Positions 12,901 through 25,487 of a DNA stretch of 64,000 nt are shown here, one piece after another. The stretch comes from Rutpela maculata. Taxonomy: Eukaryota; Arthropoda; Insecta; Coleoptera; Cerambycidae. The first letter of the stretch is position 1. Every line of letters begins with the position of its first letter. The position numbers were made by a program, and so were the translations under genes. The stretch lies in contig OW386294.2 in NCBI GenBank assembly GCA_936432065.2, positions 46,328,842 to 46,392,841 of the forward strand. The letters are read 5' to 3'. A model generated the notes under the pieces. That model was not told where the DNA came from and ran no database searches. It saw nothing but the letters and a program-made list of their open reading frames with translations.

Positions 12901-14684
12901 TCGTAAAACCCACCGTTATCGAAAAAACTCACTTCAAAATGCATTTTTGCTATTTGATCATTTGAAGTAAACGTATACTATACTTTGTTGAGTCGAATAC
13001 AACGTTCTATGTATGCTTGTAAATGATTCGTATTGAATGTTTAACTCGATTCAAAAATGTGCTTTTACTATGCGATAACATGGTAAAACATGCTTTAACG
13101 TCGTCGAATCAAAAAATGTTGTTAACAAAAGTTCCTAGTCATGACTTTTCTAGGCGAAAAGGTGTCTTGGGAAAATCTCGTAAAACCCACCGTTATCGAA
13201 AAAACTCACTTCAAAATGCATTTTTGCTATTTGATCATTTGAAGTAAACGTTCATTCTACTTTGTTGATTCGAATACATTGTTCTATAGAAGCTTGTATA
13301 TGATTCGTACCGAATGTTTAAATCGATTCAGAAATGTGCTGTTACGATCCGATGACATGGTAAAACATGCTTTAACGTCGTCGAATCAAAAAATGTTGTT
13401 AACAAAAGTTCCTAGTCATGAATTTTCTAGGCGAAAAGGTCTCTTGGGAAAATCTCGTAAAACCCACCGTTATCGAAAAAACTCACTTCAAAATGCATTT
13501 TTGCTATTTGATCATTTGAAGTAAACGTTCATTCTACTTTGTTGATTCGAATACATTGTTCTATAGAAGCTTGTATATGATTCGTACTGAATGTTTAAAT
13601 CGATTCAGAAATGTGCTGTTACGATCCGATGACATGGTAAAACATGCTTTAACGTCGTCGAATCAAAAAATGTTGTTAACAAAAGTTCCTAGTCATGACT
13701 TTTCTAGGCGAAAAGGTCTCTTGGGAAAATCTCGTAAAACCCACCGTTATGGAAAAAACTCACTTCAAAATGCATTTTTGCTATTTGATCATTTGAAGTA
13801 AACGTACACTATACTTTGTTGAGTCGAATACAACGTTCTATGTATGCTTGTAAATGATTCGTATTGAATGTTTAACTCGATTCAAAATTGTGCATTTACT
13901 ATCCGATGACATGATAAAACATGCTTTAACGTCGTCGAATCAAAAAATGTTGTTAACAGAAGTTCCTAGTCATGAATTTTCTAGGCGAATAGGTCTCTTG
14001 GGAAAATCTCGTAAAACCCACCGTTACCGAAAAAACTCACTTCAAAATGCATTTCTGATATTTGATTATTTGAAGTAAACGTTCACTCTACTTTGTTGAG
14101 TCGAATACATTGTTCTATAGAAGCTTGTATATGATTCGTACTGAATGTTTAAATCGATTCAGAAATGTGCTGTTACGATCCGATGACATGGTAAAACATG
14201 CTTTAACGTCGTCGAATCAAAAAATGTTGTTAACAAAAGTTCCTAGTCATGAATTTTCTAGGCGAAAAGGTCTCTTGGGAAAATCTCGTAAAACCCACCG
14301 TTATCGAAAAAACTCACTTCAAAATGCATTTTTGCTATTTGATCATTTGAAGTAAACGTTCATTCTACTTTGTTGATTCGAATACATTGTTCTATAGAAG
14401 CTTGTATATGATTCGTACTGAATGTTTAAATCGATTTAGAAATGTGCTGTTACGATCCGATGACATGGTAAAACATGCTTTAACGTCGTCGAATCAAAAA
14501 ATGTTGTTAACAAAAGTTCCTAGTCATGACTTTTCTAGGCGAAAAGGCGTCTTGGGAAAATCTCGTAAAACCCACCGTTATCGAAAAAACTCACTTCAAA
14601 ATGCATTTTTGCTATTTGATCATTTGAAGTAAACGTATACTATACTTTGTTGAGTCGAATACAACGTTCTATGTATGCTTGTAA
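9976..14684 (+). repeat. HOR copy 2, the reference 17-mer (4,709 bp)
   Basis: Seventeen monomers, ATGs at 9976, 10253, 10530, 10807, 11084, 11361, 11638, 11915, 12192, 12469, 12746, 13023, 13300, 13577, 13854, 14131 and 14408. Class order is A A B B A B A B A B B A B B A B B. Diagnostic monomers: Met-to-Arg (9976); Ser-Gly-Arg-Lys (10253); CTCAATTC, Arg to Gln (11638); His-Leu-Ile-Ser with Arg-Ile-Gly (12192); His-Leu-Leu-Ser with Arg-Ile-Gly (13854). The linker after the 12746 and 14408 monomers reads ACGTATACT rather than ACGTACACT. The same order recurs in the neighbouring copies, so 17 monomers is the likely parent form here. Confidence 0.92.
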
Positions 14685-17600
14685 ATGATTCGTATTGAAT
14701 GTTTAACTCGATTCAAAATTGTGCATTTACTATCCGATGACATGATAAAACATGCTTTAACGTCGTCGAATCAAAAAAGGTTGTTAACAGAAGTTCCTAG
14801 TCATGAATTTTCTAGGCGAAAAGGTCTCTTGGGAAAATCTCGTAAAACCCACCGTTATGGAAAAAACTCACTTCAAAATGCATTTTTGCTATTTGATCAT
14901 TTGAAGTAAACGTACACTATACTTTGTTGAGTCGAATACAACGTTCTATGTATGCTTGTAAATGATTCGTATTGAATGTTTAACTCGATTCAAAAATGTG
15001 CTTTTACTATGCGAAGACATGGTAAAACATGCTTTAACGTCGTCGAATCAAAAAATGTTGTTAACAAAAGTTCCTAGTCATGACTTTTCTGGGCGAAAAG
15101 GTGTCTTGGGAAAATCTCGTAAAACCCACCGTTATCGAAAAAACTCACTTCAAAATGCATTTTTGCTATTTGATCATTTGAAGTAAACGTTGATTCTACT
15201 TTGTTGATTCGAATACATTGTTCTATAGAAGCTTGTATATGATTCGTACCGAATGTTTAAATCGATTCAGAAATGTGCTGTTACGATCCGATGACATGGT
15301 AAAACATGCTTTAACGTCGTCGAATCAAAAAATGTTGTTAACAAAAGTTCCTAGTCATGACTTTTCTAGGCGAAAAGGTCTCTTGGGAAAATCTCGTAAA
15401 ACCCACCGTTACCGTAAAAACTCACTTCAAAATGCATTTTTGCTATTTGATCATTTGAAGTAAACGTTGATTCTACTTTGTTGATTCGAATACATTGTTC
15501 TATAGAAGCTTGTATATGATTCGTACTGAATGTTTAAATCGATTCAGAAATGTGCTGTTACGATCCGATGACATGGTAAAACATGCTTTAACGTCGTCGA
15601 ATCAAAAAATGTTGTTAACAGAAGTTCCTAGTCATGAATTTTCTAGGCGAAAAGGTCTCTTGGGAAAATCTCGTAAAACCCACCGTTACCGAAAAAACTC
15701 ACTTCAAAATGCATTTTTGCTATTTGATCATTTGAAGTAAACGTACACTATACTTTGTTGAGTCGAATACAACGTTCTATGTATGCTTGTAAATGATTCG
15801 TATTGAATGTTTAACTCGATTCAAAAATGTGCTTTTACTATGCGATAACATGGTAAAACATGCTTTAACGTCGTCGAATCAAAAAATGTTGTTAACAAAA
15901 GTTCCTAGTCATGACTTTTCTAGGCGAAAAGGTGTCTTGGGAAAATCTCGTAAAACCCACCGTTATCGAAAAAACTCACTTCAAAATGCATTTTTGCTAT
16001 TTGATCATTTGAAGTAAACGTTCATTCTACTTTGTTGATTCGAATACATTGTTCTATAGAAGCTTGTATATGATTCGTACTGAATGTTTAAATCGATTTA
16101 GAAATGTGCTGTTACGATCCGATGACATGGTAAAACATGCTTTAACGTCGTCGAATCAAAAAATGTTGTTAACAAAAGTTCCTAGTCATGACTTTTCTAG
16201 GCGAAAAGGCGTCTTGGGAAAATCTCGTAAAACCCACCGTTATCGAAAAAACTCACTTCAAAATGCATTTTTGCTATTTGATCATTTGAAGTAAACGTAC
16301 ACTATACTTTGTTGAGTCGAATACAACGTTCTATGTATGCTTGTAAATGATTCGTATTGAATGTTTAACTCAATTCAAAAATGTGCTTTTACTATGCGAT
16401 AACATGGTAAAACATGCTTTAACGTCGTCGAATCAAAAAATGTTGTTAACAAAAGTTCCTAGTCATGACTTTTCTAGGCGAAAAGGTGTCTTGGGAAAAT
16501 CTCGTAAAACCCACCGTTATCGAAAAAACTCACTTCAAAATGCATTTTTGCTATTTGATCATTTGAAGTAAACGTTCATTCTACTTTGTTGATTCGAATA
16601 CATTGTTCTATAGAAGCTTGTATATGATTCGTACCGAATGTTTAAATCGATTCAGAAATGTGCTGTTACGATCCGATGACATGGTAAAACATGCTTTAAC
16701 GTCGTCGAATCAAAAAATGTTGTTAACAAAAGTTCCTAGTCATGAATTTTCTAGGCGAAAAGGTCTCTTGGGAAAATCTCGTAAAACCCACCGTTATCGA
16801 AAAAACTCACTTCAAAATGCATTTTTGCTATTTGATCATTTGAAGTAAACGTACACTATACTTTGTTGAGTCGAATACAACGTTCTATGTATGCTTGTAA
16901 ATGATTCGTATTGAATGTTTAACTCGATTCAAAATTGTGCATTTAATATCCGATGACATGATAAAACATGCTTTAACGTCGTCGAATCAAAAAATGTTGT
17001 TAACAGAAGTTCCTAGTCATGAATTTTCTAGGCGAATAGGTCTCTTGGGAAAATCTCGTAAAACCCACCGTTACCGAAAAAACTCACTTCAAAATGCATT
17101 TCTGATATTTGATTATTTGAAGTAAACGTTCACTCTACTTTGTTGAGTCGAATACATTGTTCTATAGAAGCTTGTATATGATTCGTACTGAATGTTTAAA
17201 TCGATTCAGAAATGTGCTGTTACGATCCGATGACATGGTAAAACATGCTTTAACGTCGTCGAATCAAAAAATGTTGTTAACAAAAGTTCCTAGTCATGAA
17301 TTTTCTAGGCGAAAAGGTCTCTTGGGAAAATCTCGTAAAACCCACCGTTATCGAAAAAACTCACTTCAAAATGCATTTTTGCTATTTGATCATTTGAAGT
17401 AAACGTTCATTCTACTTTGTTGATTCGAATACATTGTTCTATAGAAGCTTGTATATGATTCGTACTGAATGTTTAAATCGATTTAGAAATGTGCTGTTAC
17501 GATCCGATGACATGGTAAAACATGCTTTAACGTCGTCGAATCAAAAAATGTTGTTAACAAAAGTTCCTAGTCATGACTTTTCTAGGCGAAAAGGCGTCTT

Positions 17601-20600
17601 GGGAAAATCTCGTAAAACCCACCGTTATCGAAAAAACTCACTTCAAAATGCATTTTTGCTATTTGATCATTTGAAGTAAACGTATACTATACTTTGTTGA
17701 GTCGAATACAACGTTCTATGTATGCTTGTAAATGATTCGTATTGAATGTTTAACTCGATTCAAAAATGTGCTTTTACTATGCGATAACATGGTAAAACAT
17801 GCTTTAACGTCGTCGAATCAAAAAATGTTGTTAACAAAAGTTCCTAGTCATGACTTTTCTAGGCGAAAAGGTGTCTTGGGAAAATCTCGTAAAACCCACC
17901 GTTATCGAAAAAACTCACTTCAAAATGCATTTTTGCTATTTGATCATTTGAAGTAAACGTTCATTCTACTTTGTTGATTCGAATACATTGTTCTATAGAA
18001 GCTTGTATATGATTCGTACCGAATGTTTAAATCGATTCAGAAATGTGCTGTTACGATCCGATGACATGGTAAAACATGCTTTAACGTCGTCGAATCAAAA
18101 AATGTTGTTAACAAAAGTTCCTAGTCATGAATTTTCTAGGCGAAAAGGTCTCTTGGGAAAATCTCGTAAAACCCACCGTTATCGAAAAAACTCACTTCAA
18201 AATGCATTTTTGCTATTTGATCATTTGAAGTAAACGTTCATTCTACTTTGTTGATTCGAATACATTGTTCTATAGAAGCTTGTATATGATTCGTACTGAA
18301 TGTTTAAATCGATTCAGAAATGTGCTGTTACGATCCGATGACATGGTAAAACATGCTTTAACGTCGTCGAATCAAAAAATGTTGTTAACAGAAGTTCCTA
18401 GTCATGAATTTTCTAGGCGAAAAGGTCTCTTGGGAAAATCTCGTAAAACCCACCGTTACCGAAAAAACTCACTTCAAAATGCATTTTTGCTATTTGATCA
18501 TTTGAAGTAAACGTACACTATACTTTGTTGAGTCGAATACAACGTTCTATGTATGCTTGTAAATGATTCGTATTGAATGTTTAACTCGATTCAAAAATGT
18601 GCTTTTACTATGCGATAACATGGTAAAACATGCTTTAACGTCGTCGAATCAAAAAATGTTGTTAACAAAAGTTCCTAGTCATGACTTTTCTAGGCGAAAA
18701 GGTGTCTTGGGAAAATCTCGTAAAACCCACCGTTATCGAAAAAACTCACTTCAAAATGCATTTTTGCTATTTGATCATTTGAAGTAAACGTTCATTCTAC
18801 TTTGTTGATTCGAATACATTGTTCTATAGAAGCTTGTATATGATTCGTACTGAATGTTTAAATCGATTTAGAAATGTGCTGTTACGATCCGATGACATGG
18901 TAAAACATGCTTTAACGTCGTCGAATCAAAAAATGTTGTTAACAAAAGTTCCTAGTCATGACTTTTCTAGGCGAAAAGGCGTCTTGGGAAAATCTCGTAA
19001 AACCCACCGTTATCGAAAAAACTCACTTCAAAATGCATTTTTGCTATTTGATCATTTGAAGTAAACGTACACTATACTTTGTTGAGTCGAATACAACGTT
19101 CTATGTATGCTTGTAAATGATTCGTATTGAATGTTTAACTCAATTCAAAAATGTGCTTTTACTATGCGATAACATGGTAAAACATGCTTTAACGTCGTCG
19201 AATCAAAAAATGTTGTTAACAAAAGTTCCTAGTCATGACTTTTCTAGGCGAAAAGGTGTCTTGGGAAAATCTCGTAAAACCCACCGTTATCGAAAAAACT
19301 CACTTCAAAATGCATTTTTGCTATTTGATCATTTGAAGTAAACGTTCATTCTACTTTGTTGATTCGAATACATTGTTCTATAGAAGCTTGTATATGATTC
19401 GTACCGAATGTTTAAATCGATTCAGAAATGTGCTGTTACGATCCGATGACATGGTAAAACATGCTTTAACGTCGTCGAATCAAAAAATGTTGTTAACAAA
19501 AGTTCCTAGTCATGAATTTTCTAGGCGAAAAGGTCTCTTGGGAAAATCTCGTAAAACCCACCGTTATCGAAAAAACTCACTTCAAAATGCATTTTTGCTA
19601 TTTGATCATTTGAAGTAAACGTTCATTCTACTTTGTTGATTCGAATACATTGTTCTATAGAAGCTTGTATATGATTCGTACCGAATGTTTAAATCGATTC
19701 AGAAATGTGCTGTTACGATCCGATGACATGGTAAAACATGCTTTAACGTCGTCGAATCAAAAAATGTTGTTAACAAAAGTTCCTAGTCATGAATTTTCTA
19801 GGCGAAAAGGTCTCTTGGGAAAATCTCGTAAAACCCACCGTTATCGAAAAAACTCACTTCAAAATGCATTTTTGCTATTTGATCATTTGAAGTAAACGTT
19901 CATTCTACTTTGTTGATTCGAATACATTGTTCTATAGAAGCTTGTATATGATTCGTACTGAATGTTTAAATCGATTCAGAAATGTGCTGTTACGATCCGA
20001 TGACATGGTAAAACATGCTTTAACGTCGTCGAATCAAAAAATGTTGTTAACAAAAGTTCCTAGTCATGACTTTTCTAGGCGAAAAGGTCTCTTGGGAAAA
20101 TCTCGTAAAACCCACCGTTATGGAAAAAACTCACTTCAAAATGCATTTTTGCTATTTGATCATTTGAAGTAAACGTACACTATACTTTGTTGAGTCGAAT
20201 ACAACGTTCTATGTATGCTTGTAAATGATTCGTATTGAATGTTTAACTCGATTCAAAATTGTGCATTTACTATCCGATGACATGATAAAACATGCTTTAA
20301 CGTCGTCGAATCAAAAAATGTTGTTAACAGAAGTTCCTAGTCATGAATTTTCTAGGCGAATAGGTCTCTTGGGAAAATCTCGTAAAACCCACCGTTACCG
20401 AAAAAACTCACTTCAAAATGCATTTCTGATATTTGATTATTTGAAGTAAACGTTCACTCTACTTTGTTGAGTCGAATACATTGTTCTATAGAAGCTTGTA
20501 TATGATTCGTACTGAATGTTTAAATCGATTCAGAAATGTGCTGTTACGATCCGATGACATGGTAAAACATGCTTTAACGTCGTCGAATCAAAAAATGTTG

Positions 20601-21055
20601 TTAACAAAAGTTCCTAGTCATGAATTTTCTAGGCGAAAAGGTCTCTTGGGAAAATCTCGTAAAACCCACCGTTATCGAAAAAACTCACTTCAAAATGCAT
20701 TTTTGCTATTTGATCATTTGAAGTAAACGTTCATTCTACTTTGTTGATTCGAATACATTGTTCTATAGAAGCTTGTATATGATTCGTACTGAATGTTTAA
20801 ATCGATTTAGAAATGTGCTGTTACGATCCGATGACATGGTAAAACATGCTTTAACGTCGTCGAATCAAAAAATGTTGTTAACAAAAGTTCCTAGTCATGA
20901 CTTTTCTAGGCGAAAAGGCGTCTTGGGAAAATCTCGTAAAACCCACCGTTATCGAAAAAACTCACTTCAAAATGCATTTTTGCTATTTGATCATTTGAAG
21001 TAAACGTATACTATACTTTGTTGAGTCGAATACAACGTTCTATGTATGCTTGTAA
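14685..21055 (+). repeat. HOR copy 3, expanded to 23 monomers (6,371 bp)
   Basis: Identical in monomer order to the 17-mer except for six extra monomers after the one at 18009. Monomers 18286-19394 repeat the five-monomer series first seen at 15516-16624 (including the CTCAATTC monomer), and an additional copy of the class B monomer follows at 19671. This is a local whole-monomer duplication inside a HOR. Confidence 0.9.
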
Positions 21056-24000
21056 ATGATTCGTATTGAATGTTTAACTCGATTCAAAATTGTGCATTTA
21101 CTATCCGATGACATGATAAAACATGCTTTAACGTCGTCGAATCAAAAAAGGTTGTTAACAGAAGTTCCTAGTCATGAATTTTCTAGGCGAAAAGGTCTCT
21201 TGGGAAAATCTCGTAAAACCCACCGTTATGGAAAAAACTCACTTCAAAATGCATTTTTGCTATTTGATCATTTGAAGTAAACGTACACTATACTTTGTTG
21301 AGTCGAATACAACGTTCTATGTATGCTTGTAAATGATTCGTATTGAATGTTTAACTCGATTCAAAAATGTGCTTTTACTATGCGAAGACATGGTAAAACA
21401 TGCTTTAACGTCGTCGAATCAAAAAATGTTGTTAACAAAAGTTCCTAGTCATGACTTTTCTGGGCGAAAAGGTGTCTTGGGAAAATCTCGTAAAACCCAC
21501 CGTTATCGAAAAAACTCACTTCAAAATGCATTTTTGCTATTTGATCATTTGAAGTAAACGTTGATTCTACTTTGTTGATTCGAATACATTGTTCTATAGA
21601 AGCTTGTATATGATTCGTACCGAATGTTTAAATCGATTCAGAAATGTGCTGTTACGATCCGATGACATGGTAAAACATGCTTTAACGTCGTCGAATCAAA
21701 AAATGTTGTTAACAAAAGTTCCTAGTCATGACTTTTCTAGGCGAAAAGGTCTCTTGGGAAAATCTCGTAAAACCCACCGTTACCGTAAAAACTCACTTCA
21801 AAATGCATTTTTGCTATTTGATCATTTGAAGTAAACGTTGATTCTACTTTGTTGATTCGAATACATTGTTCTATAGAAGCTTGTATATGATTCGTACTGA
21901 ATGTTTAAATCGATTCAGAAATGTGCTGTTACGATCCGATGACATGGTAAAACATGCTTTAACGTCGTCGAATCAAAAAATGTTGTTAACAGAAGTTCCT
22001 AGTCATGAATTTTCTAGGCGAAAAGGTCTCTTGGGAAAATCTCGTAAAACCCACCGTTACCGAAAAAACTCACTTCAAAATGCATTTTTGCTATTTGATC
22101 ATTTGAAGTAAACGTACACTATACTTTGTTGAGTCGAATACAACGTTCTATGTATGCTTGTAAATGATTCGTATTGAATGTTTAACTCGATTCAAAAATG
22201 TGCTTTTACTATGCGATAACATGGTAAAACATGCTTTAACGTCGTCGAATCAAAAAATGTTGTTAACAAAAGTTCCTAGTCATGACTTTTCTAGGCGAAA
22301 AGGTGTCTTGGGAAAATCTCGTAAAACCCACCGTTATCGAAAAAACTCACTTCAAAATGCATTTTTGCTATTTGATCATTTGAAGTAAACGTTCATTCTA
22401 CTTTGTTGATTCGAATACATTGTTCTATAGAAGCTTGTATATGATTCGTACTGAATGTTTAAATCGATTTAGAAATGTGCTGTTACGATCCGATGACATG
22501 GTAAAACATGCTTTAACGTCGTCGAATCAAAAAATGTTGTTAACAAAAGTTCCTAGTCATGACTTTTCTAGGCGAAAAGGCGTCTTGGGAAAATCTCGTA
22601 AAACCCACCGTTATCGAAAAAACTCACTTCAAAATGCATTTTTGCTATTTGATCATTTGAAGTAAACGTACACTATACTTTGTTGAGTCGAATACAACGT
22701 TCTATGTATGCTTGTAAATGATTCGTATTGAATGTTTAACTCAATTCAAAAATGTGCTTTTACTATGCGATAACATGGTAAAACATGCTTTAACGTCGTC
22801 GAATCAAAAAATGTTGTTAACAAAAGTTCCTAGTCATGACTTTTCTAGGCGAAAAGGTGTCTTGGGAAAATCTCGTAAAACCCACCGTTATCGAAAAAAC
22901 TCACTTCAAAATGCATTTTTGCTATTTGATCATTTGAAGTAAACGTTCATTCTACTTTGTTGATTCGAATACATTGTTCTATAGAAGCTTGTATATGATT
23001 CGTACCGAATGTTTAAATCGATTCAGAAATGTGCTGTTACGATCCGATGACATGGTAAAACATGCTTTAACGTCGTCGAATCAAAAAATGTTGTTAACAA
23101 AAGTTCCTAGTCATGAATTTTCTAGGCGAAAAGGTCTCTTGGGAAAATCTCGTAAAACCCACCGTTATCGAAAAAACTCACTTCAAAATGCATTTTTGCT
23201 ATTTGATCATTTGAAGTAAACGTACACTATACTTTGTTGAGTCGAATACAACGTTCTATGTATGCTTGTAAATGATTCGTATTGAATGTTTAACTCGATT
23301 CAAAATTGTGCATTTAATATCCGATGACATGATAAAACATGCTTTAACGTCGTCGAATCAAAAAATGTTGTTAACAGAAGTTCCTAGTCATGAATTTTCT
23401 AGGCGAATAGGTCTCTTGGGAAAATCTCGTAAAACCCACCGTTACCGAAAAAACTCACTTCAAAATGCATTTCTGATATTTGATTATTTGAAGTAAACGT
23501 TCACTCTACTTTGTTGAGTCGAATACATTGTTCTATAGAAGCTTGTATATGATTCGTACTGAATGTTTAAATCGATTCAGAAATGTGCTGTTACGATCCG
23601 ATGACATGGTAAAACATGCTTTAACGTCGTCGAATCAAAAAATGTTGTTAACAAAAGTTCCTAGTCATGAATTTTCTAGGCGAAAAGGTCTCTTGGGAAA
23701 ATCTCGTAAAACCCACCGTTATCGAAAAAACTCACTTCAAAATGCATTTTTGCTATTTGATCATTTGAAGTAAACGTTCATTCTACTTTGTTGATTCGAA
23801 TACATTGTTCTATAGAAGCTTGTATATGATTCGTACTGAATGTTTAAATCGATTTAGAAATGTGCTGTTACGATCCGATGACATGGTAAAACATGCTTTA
23901 ACGTCGTCGAATCAAAAAATGTTGTTAACAAAAGTTCCTAGTCATGACTTTTCTAGGCGAAAAGGCGTCTTGGGAAAATCTCGTAAAACCCACCGTTATC

Positions 24001-25487
24001 GAAAAAACTCACTTCAAAATGCATTTTTGCTATTTGATCATTTGAAGTAAACGTATACTATACTTTGTTGAGTCGAATACAACGTTCTATGTATGCTTGT
24101 AAATGATTCGTATTGAATGTTTAACTCGATTCAAAAATGTGCTTTTACTATGCGATAACATGGTAAAACATGCTTTAACGTCGTCGAATCAAAAAATGTT
24201 GTTAACAAAAGTTCCTAGTCATGACTTTTCTAGGCGAAAAGGTGTCTTGGGAAAATCTCGTAAAACCCACCGTTATCGAAAAAACTCACTTCAAAATGCA
24301 TTTTTGCTATTTGATCATTTGAAGTAAACGTTCATTCTACTTTGTTGATTCGAATACATTGTTCTATAGAAGCTTGTATATGATTCGTACCGAATGTTTA
24401 AATCGATTCAGAAATGTGCTGTTACGATCCGATGACATGGTAAAACATGCTTTAACGTCGTCGAATCAAAAAATGTTGTTAACAAAAGTTCCTAGTCATG
24501 AATTTTCTAGGCGAAAAGGTCTCTTGGGAAAATCTCGTAAAACCCACCGTTATCGAAAAAACTCACTTCAAAATGCATTTTTGCTATTTGATCATTTGAA
24601 GTAAACGTTCATTCTACTTTGTTGATTCGAATACATTGTTCTATAGAAGCTTGTATATGATTCGTACTGAATGTTTAAATCGATTCAGAAATGTGCTGTT
24701 ACGATCCGATGACATGGTAAAACATGCTTTAACGTCGTCGAATCAAAAAATGTTGTTAACAAAAGTTCCTAGTCATGACTTTTCTAGGCGAAAAGGTCTC
24801 TTGGGAAAATCTCGTAAAACCCACCGTTATGGAAAAAACTCACTTCAAAATGCATTTTTGCTATTTGATCATTTGAAGTAAACGTACACTATACTTTGTT
24901 GAGTCGAATACAACGTTCTATGTATGCTTGTAAATGATTCGTATTGAATGTTTAACTCGATTCAAAATTGTGCATTTACTATCCGATGACATGATAAAAC
25001 ATGCTTTAACGTCGTCGAATCAAAAAATGTTGTTAACAGAAGTTCCTAGTCATGAATTTTCTAGGCGAATAGGTCTCTTGGGAAAATCTCGTAAAACCCA
25101 CCGTTACCGAAAAAACTCACTTCAAAATGCATTTCTGATATTTGATTATTTGAAGTAAACGTTCACTCTACTTTGTTGAGTCGAATACATTGTTCTATAG
25201 AAGCTTGTATATGATTCGTACTGAATGTTTAAATCGATTCAGAAATGTGCTGTTACGATCCGATGACATGGTAAAACATGCTTTAACGTCGTCGAATCAA
25301 AAAATGTTGTTAACAAAAGTTCCTAGTCATGAATTTTCTAGGCGAAAAGGTCTCTTGGGAAAATCTCGTAAAACCCACCGTTATCGAAAAAACTCACTTC
25401 AAAATGCATTTTTGCTATTTGATCATTTGAAGTAAACGTACACTATACTTTGTTGAGTCGAATACAACGTTCTATGTATGCTTGTAA
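21056..25487 (+). repeat. HOR copy 4, 16 monomers in 17-mer order
   Basis: From the Met-to-Arg monomer at 21056 to the class B monomer at 25211, the order and diagnostic variants equal those of the 17-mer. The expected seventeenth monomer is absent, and the next monomer (25488) is a different hybrid. Homogeneity stops here, about 1.7 kb before the gap. Confidence 0.88.
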
